Source of the DNA: an uncultured Halomicronema sp.
GTDB lineage: Bacteria > Cyanobacteriota > Cyanobacteriia > Phormidesmidales > Phormidesmidaceae
DNA: 9,821 bases
Direction: 5' to 3'
Assembly (NCBI GenBank): GCA_937897665.1
Contig: CALCPB010001036.1
Span: 1-9,821 of the forward strand
The notes under the pieces were generated by a model. It saw only the letters and a program-made list of their open reading frames with translations, was not told the origin of the DNA and made no database searches. A program made the position numbers and the translations under genes. The first letter of the stretch is position 1. Each line of letters opens with the position of its first letter. This document shows positions 1-5,673 of the stretch, piece by piece.

Positions 1-302
1 CGTTGGGCCCTGGCAGACCTAATGAACACATCATGAATAAAATTGGTGGCACATGGACAGAAGCCAGTGTGATTGGAAAATTGCATCATAAAGGTTGGGG
101 AGCTGAAATGGGCTACCCTGGTCTTACTCTAGATGAGGCAGGTGAACCGGTTGAAGGTTACCTGTTTAGTTCAAATAATTTAGCCTCTCATTGGGCCGAA
201 TTGGATACATTTGAAGGTGAGTCATACGAGCGAACTCTGACAACGGTGAAGCTAAACGATGGAAACATAGTTGAAGCATATATTTACGCACTCAAGCGAT
301 AA
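1..302 (+). CDS. Gamma-glutamylcyclotransferase-like (AIG2/GGCT fold) protein, 5' end missing
   Basis: The frame is open from the first bases (..T-L-G-P-G-R-P-N-E) to a TAA at 300-302, giving about 100 residues. The segment starting L-G-P-G-R matches the end of the YGTLRPG-type phosphate-binding turn that opens GGCT-like proteins, so roughly the first 10 residues lie outside the window and the TTG at position 3 is not a start. Further on are GWGAEMGYPGL and DEAGEPVEGYLF, then LDTFEGESYERTLTTV, the acidic segment that carries the likely catalytic glutamate, and the terminal strand VEAYIYAL. Family members release 5-oxoproline from gamma-glutamyl compounds or modify related amines; the substrate here cannot be read from sequence. 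The protein is cytoplasmic. The family call is firm, the exact reaction is not. Confidence 0.85.
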   Translation, partial: LGPGRPNEHIMNKIGGTWTEASVIGKLHHKGWGAEMGYPGLTLDEAGEPVEGYLFSSNNLASHWAELDTFEGESYERTLTTVKLNDGNIVEAYIYALKR

Positions 303-374
303 AAATATGATTGCGAATGTGGACAACTTTTATCGACATCTCTGTTGGAACAATCAGACAAATGGATGATCTGA

Positions 375-796
375 ATGGAGAACTTTATTGAAAATGCGAT
401 CAAATAGGACTTGAGCAAGAAAAATCAATCAGAGTACCCATTAAGATGTTTGGCATTTGTAGAAGATGCTTATGAAAAAGGGAATAACATTGAAATGTTT
501 GATGAATCAACAGCTACTGAATCTGCAGAATAATATGGCTTCAATACTATGAAGTTTCACCTAAAGGTTCATTCGTTTTCTATAAGGCTATAGGCTTGAT
601 TGATGGAGTCGAAAAGGACTGGGGACACGTGAGCTTGTGTATAGGAGACAGTAAGGTTATTCATGCGTGAAATGTCATCCGGATAGATCACTATTTAGAA
701 GTCCAAGCATTGTCAAATGCAACCGGATGGAGTGCGCCGAAATACCTTGGACGGACACCTCCAGAGAGATTCCTAAAAGGATATCAGCAGAGATAA
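375..796 (+). pseudogene. Decayed NlpC/P60-like (papain-fold amidase) gene
   Basis: No long frame exists here, but reading through the damage gives one continuous protein of about 140 residues. From ATG 375 the frame reads MENFIENAIK, then TAG (405-407), then YPLRCLAFVEDAYEKGNNIE, then TAA (531-533) and YGF. One base is missing near 543-545. The next frame continues YYEVSPKGSFVFYKAIGLID, then DWGHVSLCIGDSKVIHA, TGA (668-670), and IRIDHYLEVQALSNATGWSA up to TAA 794-796. The order Cys (codon 447-449) then GH (His 626-628) then DxKVIHA is that of NlpC/P60 cysteine peptidases acting on gamma-D-glutamyl or similar amide bonds. Three nonsense codons plus a frameshift argue for real decay rather than a single sequencing error. 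It starts 72 bases after the preceding gene. The exact subfamily is uncertain. Confidence 0.75.
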
Positions 797-1011
797 TGTG
801 ATTCTCTAGTTTGCTGCAGTCATCATGGCTCCGCTTCTGCAATGCGTGAAAAATTGAGCGCGATCGCCGGTCACAGCCAGTGGTTGATCGGCCACTATTT
901 ATCAGCAGCGATCGCTTTCTCAAATTCGTAATGCACGTCTAGGGGAATTTATCCAGACTAGGCTTGGGTAGAGCATGATTTTATGGACTATTGTATTTAG
1001 CACGGTACTTT

Positions 1012-1404
1012 CTAGTTGTTGATTTTCTCCCTTTTGTTGTAGACAGTGTCAACCACTGCTTTATTAGAGCGTGCCCATTGACAGAGCATCATGATTGGCT
1101 CATGGAGTTTGTGACCATGTTCCGTCAGGCTATATTCCGTTTTGGGAGGGACAACTGCATAGACAGTACGATGTACTAAACCGTCGCTCTCCAAGCGACG
1201 TAGGACTTGAGTCAGCATTTTTTTTGAAATGTCTGGTAATTGCCGCTGGAGTTCACTAAATCGTTTTTTCCCATCAGAGAGGCAGTAGAAAATAATCGGT
1301 GTCCAGGCATCTGATATTAGTACGAGTAATCGCCGTACTGGATAATTCCGCTCAAAAACTGTTGGGATCGATAATTCATCATTAGTTGTTAGCTCTTCAC
1401 TCAT
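1012..1404 (-). CDS. HxlR-family winged-helix transcriptional regulator
   Basis: 130 residues from ATG 1404. Family hallmarks are present: AWTPIIFYCLSDGKKRFSEL (helices leading into the winged helix), LPDISKKMLTQVLRRLESDG (recognition helix and following helix), the wing with VVPPKTEYSLTEHGHKL, and the C-terminal LCQWAR dimerisation helix. The usual length is 100-140 residues. I chose ATG 1404 because it has a good Shine-Dalgarno (AGGAAAGG about 8 bases upstream); the frame extends 12 codons further only to a TTG at 1440. Many HxlR proteins sense quinones or electrophiles through an N-terminal cysteine; here that position lacks Cys, and the cysteines are at residues 41 and 108. It is divergent from a quinone oxidoreductase-like gene, its likely target, with a 106-base shared promoter region. 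Confidence 0.9.
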   Translation of the reverse strand: MSEELTTNDELSIPTVFERNYPVRRLLVLISDAWTPIIFYCLSDGKKRFSELQRQLPDISKKMLTQVLRRLESDGLVHRTVYAVVPPKTEYSLTEHGHKLHEPIMMLCQWARSNKAVVDTVYNKREKINN

Positions 1405-1510
1405 ATCAAAAGCCTTTCCTTTCAAAATATGGGTTACCAATTGGTGCCTACTTACATTTTAGTGACCTATTCTCTATATTGAAAAAGTTCAAAAAACTGA
1501 GATGTAATCG
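1405..1510. promoter_or_regulatory. Divergent promoter/operator region between hxlR-type regulator and quinone oxidoreductase
   Basis: This 106-base gap must hold the promoters for both divergent genes. Two inverted repeats are visible: the perfect palindrome ACCAATTGGT at 1436-1445, and TTGAA-AAAG-TTCAA at 1479-1492, close to the plus-strand start. TATATT at 1475-1480 could be a -10 box for the plus gene, but no convincing -35 element lies at the right distance. The rightward gene has only a weak ribosome-binding site before ATG 1511. By analogy with other HxlR regulators, the palindromes are candidate operators for autorepression and repression of the oxidoreductase; this is inference. Confidence 0.45.
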
Positions 1511-2503
1511 ATGAAATGCATTCGTGTCGAAACACGCGGCAACTCAGAGGTCCTGACCTGTCAGGATATACCTAAACCAGATTGTGCGTCCGGTTATTTA
1601 CTATTGAAAGTCATTGCTGCAGGAATAAACTTTGCTGACATCATGCAGCATCGAGGCACTTACCCACTACAACTGCCGCTTCCTTATACTCCTGGTATGG
1701 AGGTGATTGGGATTGTTGAGGTGATCGGAGGTAACGTGACAGACAGGAGATTGGGAGAGCGTGTAGCTGCAGTTTCTTTTGAGGCAGGAGGGTATGCCGA
1801 ATACATCACAGTTAGACCAGAACAGGCGATTCCTCTCCCTCCCGAAATTGACGCGCATACTGCGCTGGCTCTACTGATACAAGGGCTAAGTGCTTATTTG
1901 CTGTTGACTCATGCTGCAAAAATTCGGAGTGGTGAAAGTATTATGGTTCACGCAGCGGCAGGCGGAGTTGGTAGTTTTCTAGTTCAACTTGCGAAATTGA
2001 TGCACACTGGTGATGTGTTCGGTACCGCTGGAACGCTGGAAAAGCGTCAGAAGATTAGCAATTGGGGCGTCGATTACCCAATCAATTACAACGAACCAAA
2101 CTGGCACAAAACTGTTCTCGAAATTACAAGTGGAAAAGGAATCGATGTCATCTTCGATCCAGTGGGCGGCGATGCGATCACACAAAATTTATCCTGCTTG
2201 GGAGTCGAAGGACGTTTTGTCAGCTACGGCTGGCTGTCAGGGAACTATCCAGCTCTGACACAAACTCAATGTCAGAGTTTGCTATTCAATAATCAAAGTG
2301 TGTCAGGTTTTGCCGTCAATGTGGTGATGGAGCGTCATCCTGATATTGTCGGTGCAGCTCTAGCACAACTTTTTACCTGGGTGCAGATGAATCAGCTTCA
2401 CCCGATTTTAGGTCAAGTTTTTCCTTTAAAAGATGCTGCAAAAGCACATGCAGCGATTGCATCACGAACAACGATGGGTAAAGTTATTTTGCAGGTTGAT
2501 TAA
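1511..2503 (+). CDS. Zinc-free MDR-family NADPH:quinone oxidoreductase-like protein
   Basis: 330 residues, typical for the quinone oxidoreductase branch of medium-chain dehydrogenases/reductases. The N-terminal GroES-like domain shows AGINFADIMQHRGTYP and the PYTPGMEVIGIVEVIG segment. The Rossmann domain has HAAAGGVGSFLVQLAK (about residues 147-162), the AxxGxxG NADPH loop, and later IDVIFDPVGG (211-220). The Cys/His/Glu ligands for catalytic or structural zinc are absent, as in QOR-type enzymes. The expected role is NADPH-dependent one- or two-electron reduction of quinones or of activated C=C bonds in the cytoplasm. It is divergent from the HxlR regulator, a common pairing for electrophile or quinone detoxification. 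The start ATG 1511 fits the usual MKxIRVET-type N-terminus. The exact substrate is not visible. Confidence 0.9.
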   Translation: MKCIRVETRGNSEVLTCQDIPKPDCASGYLLLKVIAAGINFADIMQHRGTYPLQLPLPYTPGMEVIGIVEVIGGNVTDRRLGERVAAVSFEAGGYAEYITVRPEQAIPLPPEIDAHTALALLIQGLSAYLLLTHAAKIRSGESIMVHAAAGGVGSFLVQLAKLMHTGDVFGTAGTLEKRQKISNWGVDYPINYNEPNWHKTVLEITSGKGIDVIFDPVGGDAITQNLSCLGVEGRFVSYGWLSGNYPALTQTQCQSLLFNNQSVSGFAVNVVMERHPDIVGAALAQLFTWVQMNQLHPILGQVFPLKDAAKAHAAIASRTTMGKVILQVD

Positions 2504-2900
2504 TACTGTATAGCCAATCTAAATGTAGCCAACGGACAGATAATCTTTCTACTCATTTGAAGCTTTGTACTGTTATTGATTTGAACCGTTAGGCTGCTTT
2601 CTTTAGATTCAGGTTCATTTAGCTTTCTTGACCTGCTTTCGATGGCATATGTATCAGTCGATGGATTTTTGGACTCGAACTATTATGGTCCTTTAGGACA
2701 GACTCAATAGGTAAGTAGGTAGACAGAATTAATCAACATCCCGACAACGGCATCTCAAGGCTTCCAGAAGCTCAGGACTACGTTTCATTACGTCCATATA
2801 CTTATAAGCCGTAGCTGATTGAGTGGGGGGTTACACCCAGGCTTGACGGCAAAAGTTTTTGGCTGTTAATGAATGACGTACCCGAGTTTAACTAAACGTC
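2504..2900. other. Intergenic stretch with no convincing gene; one short reverse reading-frame remnant
   Basis: About 400 bases without a supported gene. On the minus strand 2729-2827 is open for 32 codons (ending AYKYMDVMKRSPELLEALRC.. then TAA) and reads like the end of a protein, but it has an in-frame stop just upstream and no recognised relative, so it may be a gene fragment. Small palindromes are GTCCT-TT-AGGAC at 2688-2699 and GTTTA-AC-TAAAC at 2886-2897; the latter ends three bases before the acetyltransferase start and could be an operator. No T-tailed terminator for the oxidoreductase is evident. Confidence 0.5.
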
Positions 2901-3461
2901 ATGGCCACTACCGAACGGCAAAAAATGCTAGCCAATCAACCCTACTGGGCCGCCGATGCCGAGTTGACGGCGATGCGATTGGCTGCCCAGCAGCAGCTAT
3001 ACCGCTTTAACCACTCAGCTCCCGCACAGACAGACTTACGCCAGACGCTCGCGCGATCTCTCTTTGGTGCCATTGGCCTCAATAGTGAAATCATCCCGCC
3101 CTTCCACTGCGATTATGGCTGCCACATTCGAGCCGGTGACAATCTCTATATCAACGTTAATTGCATCCTGCTGGACTGCAACTGGGTGACCCTGGGGGAT
3201 AACGTGCTGCTGGCACCCAATGTCCAACTCTACACGGCTTACCATCCGGTTGAGCCCACCCAACGACAAACAGGGGTGGAGATGGCCGCCCCCATTACCA
3301 TCGGCAATAACGTCTGGATTGGCGGCGGCGCGATCGTCTGTCCTGGTGTCACCATTGGCGACCACACAACAATTGGCGCTGGTAGCGTGGTGACAAAATC
3401 GGTGCCCGCTGGCGTAGTCGCAGTGGGCAATCCTTGTCGGGTGATCCGAACGGTGGCCTGA
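2901..3461 (+). CDS. Maltose/galactoside-type O-acetyltransferase (left-handed beta-helix)
   Basis: 186 residues, the usual size for the LacA/Maa/NodL group of acetyl-CoA-dependent O-acetyltransferases. The N-terminal helical cap (residues 5-60: QKMLANQPYWAADAELTAMR) matches the Mac domain. It is followed by hexapeptide-repeat turns (IRAGDNLYINVNCILLD, VTLGDNVLLAPNVQLYT), the catalytic loop TAYHP with His115 at the same place as LacA His115, then PITIGNNVWIGGGAIVCPGV, TIGDHTTIGAGSVVTKSVPA and the ending GNPCRVIR. The expected role is acetylation of a sugar hydroxyl; the physiological acceptor in this class is usually unclear. The gene is clearly GC-richer than its left neighbours, which may reflect transfer. 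ATG 2901 gives the standard N-terminus; there is no strong ribosome-binding site. A serine acetyltransferase is less likely because the N-terminal Mac cap is present. Confidence 0.93.
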   Translation: MATTERQKMLANQPYWAADAELTAMRLAAQQQLYRFNHSAPAQTDLRQTLARSLFGAIGLNSEIIPPFHCDYGCHIRAGDNLYINVNCILLDCNWVTLGDNVLLAPNVQLYTAYHPVEPTQRQTGVEMAAPITIGNNVWIGGGAIVCPGVTIGDHTTIGAGSVVTKSVPAGVVAVGNPCRVIRTVA

Positions 3462-3557
3462 CTGAACGCCTCCGCTCCGCCCAACAGCTTGAGACCGCTC
3501 CAAATCACAGTTAATCATGAGGACTCGTAAAACTCGTGGCCGATGAATATCAACCCG

Positions 3558-3589
3558 GCCTGCAGCACCTCTCAACTGGTGCTGCAGGC
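3558..3589. terminator. Perfect 12-bp stem-loop downstream of the acetyltransferase
   Basis: The arm GCCTGCAGCACC (3558-3569) is exactly complementary to GGTGCTGCAGGC (3578-3589) across an 8-base loop. It lies 96 bases after the acetyltransferase stop and 88 bases before the next plus-strand gene. The stem would be very stable, but neither strand has a run of T after it, so it is not a canonical intrinsic terminator. It could block transcription or RNA decay, or be a mobile palindrome. Confidence 0.5.
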
Positions 3590-3677
3590 AAAAGATTAAT
3601 GACTCTACCTTAGAATTTTAGGCGTGCCCTTTTTCTTCACACACGCAAGATTTCACCAGAGCATTTAAGCCAAGTAT

Positions 3678-4448
3678 ATGAAAATCACTGAGCACACAGC
3701 GACAATCCTCAAGCTGCAGATGCAGAGTCGACTACGCGTCAACTTAACGCTCGTTCTATTTAGCTCTTTATTCTGGCTTGCAGGGCTCGTTTTTGTTCTC
3801 TCCGGTCGATCGGTGACATTCAACTGCAATCGGATTGAATCGGCTCAGATAACTTGTAAACGAACTTCTTCTGGTGTACTTGACAAAGAGTTTCATCTAG
3901 ATTTAAAAGTCGCTGAAAGCTGGAAAACCACGACTTCTGCGGGTGATACAACGTATGGAGTCTTGCTGATCAGTGGGCACCGCGAGATTTCTCAAACCAG
4001 TACTTATCGCTCTGACAATTCAGCTCAACAGAATAGCCTGGCGGCCCAAATCAATGCTTTTGTAGACGACCCAGATAGAACTTCTCTAGAAGTCAAAACC
4101 CGCGATCGCAGGCCGAATTATCTCTTTGGCAGTGTCTGGATACTGCTAGGAGGAGGGGTCTCATATTTCTATGCGTTCTATCAGTCACTAATTTCATGTT
4201 GTTTTGACAAAAATTCGGGTCTAGTCTCTCTGAAGCGCAGAAATATTCTATTTCGATCTAGCATTTTTCAAGAACGATTAGATAATCTTGAAAAGGCTTA
4301 TGTTGATCAAACCATCGACAGCGATAGTGATAAAAATAATCCTGAAACGAAGCTGATGCTTAAATCTGGCCAGTCAATTTCTTTAGGCGAATTGGGTAAT
4401 GATTTCGACAATGTCGAAGTCATTAATCATTTTCTGGACATATCGTAG
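3678..4448 (+). CDS. Two-TM membrane protein of unknown function, cyanobacterial-type
   Basis: 256 residues. A first membrane segment is at about residues 22-42 (LTLVLFSSLFWLAGLVFVLSG), directly followed by a region with the cysteine pair in TFNCNRIESAQITCKR (C50 and C60). A mixed alpha/beta region follows (DTTYGVLLISG, LAAQINAFVDDPDRTSLEVK), a second membrane segment at about 149-173, and a basic then acidic C-terminal domain of about 80 residues that is probably cytoplasmic. The pattern of one TM, a CNRxxxxQxxC motif, and a second TM after the NAFxxxPxxTSL block resembles a hypothetical family I associate with cyanobacteria; from memory, no function is assigned. The cysteines may form a disulfide if that loop is periplasmic. 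ATG 3678 is the only reasonable start. It converges with the hydrolase gene on the other strand. Confidence 0.75.
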   Translation: MKITEHTATILKLQMQSRLRVNLTLVLFSSLFWLAGLVFVLSGRSVTFNCNRIESAQITCKRTSSGVLDKEFHLDLKVAESWKTTTSAGDTTYGVLLISGHREISQTSTYRSDNSAQQNSLAAQINAFVDDPDRTSLEVKTRDRRPNYLFGSVWILLGGGVSYFYAFYQSLISCCFDKNSGLVSLKRRNILFRSSIFQERLDNLEKAYVDQTIDSDSDKNNPETKLMLKSGQSISLGELGNDFDNVEVINHFLDIS

Positions 4449-4573
4449 CTCTCAGTACGGGACAAAAATTCAAAAAGAATGTGAGGGTGGAATTTTATCA
4501 GAATTACCACAGGTCTAAGAAACCCCATGAATGACTAAAGCAAACTGAGAAAACCCCTCCAAGAGCATCTCCA

Positions 4574-4596
4574 GGTGTGCGAGCGGATTGTTAGCC
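4574..4596 (-). repeat. Left half of a second attC-like site (R'' and L'' only)
   Basis: On the minus strand the core GGCTAAC (4596-4590) is followed by AAT and CCGCTCGCACACC. The layout TAACAAT plus a GC-rich arm is the same as in the complete site at 5583-5673. It begins 30 bases after the hydrolase stop, where a cassette attC should be. Its core is the exact complement of GTTAGCC at 5589-5583, the upstream edge of the hydrolase cassette. I could not find a matching right arm in the following ~140 bases, so the site is truncated or diverged. Confidence 0.5.
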
Positions 4597-4625
4597 TGCC
4601 CTACGGCAACGCAAATGCCAGGTTC

Positions 4626-5486
4626 TCATTCACTTAGGAGCGCTTTGGCGATCGCTTCAATCTGATTCACCACTACCGAGATATGCCCTTCATTTGGATA
4701 CATTACCAGCTTCGCCGTCGGGAGAGTTGCAGCAGTTCGCTTTACTAGATCAAGCGGAACATTCTCATCCTCTTCACCATAGAACAATGTTAGTGGCATC
4801 CGAATTTCATCTAAGCTAAAGTCCCACTTCCTGAAGTAAAGTTGAAGATCCCAGGCAGTTCCTCGTGTTCCTGAACGAAGTCCTTCGTTCAAAGCCTCAC
4901 AGCTTGTCTTTATCCGACCTGGCAATTTTAATACCGCGTAATCCGCTGCTGGCAGTCTTTTTTCTAAGGTTCCTAATAGTTTGTCTGGAGAATCATTAAG
5001 CGATCGCTGCGTCAATTTCATTGAGGCTTGATACAGCCAGGGAAAATACTTGATTAAAATCAAACTCCAACGATTGGATTTCAACAAATCCGCAGTTGTA
5101 AATTCCCATGCTCCTGAAACGATCACGGCTGAATATAATCGATGAGGAATCTTGGCAGCACAGGCAGCCGTATAGCCGCCTCCCGACGAAATACCCAACA
5201 CTGAAAATTTGTCTAACCCCAGGGCATCGGCCAGAAAGGTGACATCCTTCGGCCAATCAGAAAATCCGCGATTCGGTTGAAAGTCTGACTGTCCTATGCC
5301 TGGACGATCTGCCGCAATCAATCGTAAGCCTAATCGGATAAATACTTCATCGCCTAACAACAATGGCTCTAACCGGGAAGTGCCGCCACCATGAAAGTAG
5401 AAAACAGGATGTCCGTTGGGGTCGCCGTACTCTACATAGGCTAACCGTCGATGGTCAGGTAGGGTGAGAAAATTCGTACTTTCCAT
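4626..5486 (-). CDS. Alpha/beta-fold hydrolase
   Basis: 286 residues with the full set of alpha/beta hydrolase landmarks. These are the oxyanion motif FHGGG (31-35), ADRPGIGQSD (59-68), the nucleophile elbow GISSGG with Ser100 in GxSxG, a helical cap at about 130-215, the acid in FYGEEDENVP (probably Asp240) and the catalytic His268 in NEGHIS. The N-terminus TLPDHRRLAYVEYGDPNGHP is typical for this branch. It should be a soluble esterase, lipase-like or C-C bond hydrolase; the substrate is not predictable. ATG 5486 gives the normal N-terminus but has no clear ribosome-binding site. A better one (GGAG, 5 bases before an ATG at 5545) instead serves a short out-of-frame ORF that overlaps this start. 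Upstream lies a 19-base-period direct repeat. The gene appears to sit in an integron-type cassette. Confidence 0.9.
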   Translation of the reverse strand: MESTNFLTLPDHRRLAYVEYGDPNGHPVFYFHGGGTSRLEPLLLGDEVFIRLGLRLIAADRPGIGQSDFQPNRGFSDWPKDVTFLADALGLDKFSVLGISSGGGYTAACAAKIPHRLYSAVIVSGAWEFTTADLLKSNRWSLILIKYFPWLYQASMKLTQRSLNDSPDKLLGTLEKRLPAADYAVLKLPGRIKTSCEALNEGLRSGTRGTAWDLQLYFRKWDFSLDEIRMPLTLFYGEEDENVPLDLVKRTAATLPTAKLVMYPNEGHISVVVNQIEAIAKALLSE

Positions 5487-5545
5487 AGCAGCATTCTTGA
5501 ATCGCCAGCTGAGTCTGGAATCTCAAACTGAGTCTGAAATCTCAT
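5441..5545 (-). CDS. Possible 34-aa leader ORF overlapping the hydrolase start
   Basis: ATG 5545 is preceded by GGAG at good spacing (GTGGAGAAATAATG), the best ribosome-binding site in this cassette. The frame runs 34 codons (MRFQTQFEIPDSAGD.. to ..LTIDG) and stops at 5441, overlapping the hydrolase start in a different frame by 46 bases. The peptide looks like nothing I know. It may be a translated leader that couples translation to the hydrolase, or chance. The direct repeats at 5509-5543 lie inside it. Confidence 0.25.
   Translation of the reverse strand: MRFQTQFEIPDSAGDSRMLLWKVRIFSPYLTIDG
5509..5543. repeat. Two 16-bp direct repeats, 15/16 identical, 3 bases apart
   Basis: CTGAGTCTGGAATCTC at 5509-5524 and CTGAGTCTGAAATCTC at 5528-5543 differ at one base and are separated by AAA, a period of 19 bases (nearly two helical turns). 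They lie 23 to 57 bases upstream of the hydrolase start, where tandem binding sites of a regulator would be expected. A recent local duplication is the alternative. Confidence 0.7.
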
Positions 5546-5582
5546 TATTTCTCCACTAATAACCTTAACCAATAACTTCGCA

Positions 5583-5673
5583 GGCTAACGGCAGACATCA
5601 CCGGGCCGCCGCAGTAGAGTCCACCATGTCGAAACGCCCGGATCGGCGGCTCCGGTGCATGTCATTGTTATCC
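5583..5673 (-). repeat. attC recombination site of an integron-type gene cassette
   Basis: Read on the minus strand, the site starts with core R'' GGATAAC (5673-5667) and ends with GTTAGCC (5589-5583). The left arm ACATGCACCGGAGCCGCCG (5664-5646) pairs with the right arm CGGCGGCCCGGTGATGT (5611-5595) over 4, 6 and 7 base pairs. It leaves two unpaired extra bases, G and A, in the left arm only; about 34 unpaired bases form the terminal loop. Extra bases in L'' relative to L' set the orientation, which agrees with the ORF direction. The TAA stop of the 179-aa ORF is inside R''. Exact R''/R' complementarity is restored when the cassette's own upstream core (TTATCC at 6223-6218) is joined to the terminal G. 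Confidence 0.82.

Larger units (their letters stand above)
4590..5588 (-). mobile_element. Probable second integron-type cassette carrying the alpha/beta hydrolase
   Basis: On the minus strand this segment starts with TTAGCC (5588-5583), directly after the end of the first cassette, holds one gene in the same orientation, and reaches an attC-like R'' core GGCTAAC soon after the stop. A cassette circularised between these edges would rebuild GTTAGCC, a perfect partner of GGCTAAC. The weakness is the missing right half of the attC, so the true downstream edge is unknown. The gene contains two GCGATCGC octamers, so it is either native or long resident in a cyanobacterium. Confidence 0.5.

Noticed and set aside
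797..1011. Plus-strand frame ending SQIRNARLGEFIQTRLG before TAG near 970
   Set aside because: Under 30 codons after an upstream stop, with no start and no recognised relative; could be a remnant but cannot be supported.
2588..2594. GTTAGGC, a perfect GTTRRRY core, with AGCCAACGG upstream as a possible attC after the oxidoreductase
   Set aside because: The inner arms between the two motifs do not pair and no matching upstream cassette edge is visible; a seven-base match alone is expected by chance.
3036..3575. 179-codon minus-strand ORF opposite the acetyltransferase
   Set aside because: A shadow of the GC-rich acetyltransferase gene; its translation is low-complexity Arg/His/Ala-rich and has no family features.
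915..4100. Absence of GCGATCGC over about 3 kb and in the first cassette, as evidence of foreign origin
   Set aside because: The octamer is also missing from ordinary-looking neighbours, and the cassette is only 635 bp, so its absence is weak evidence on its own.
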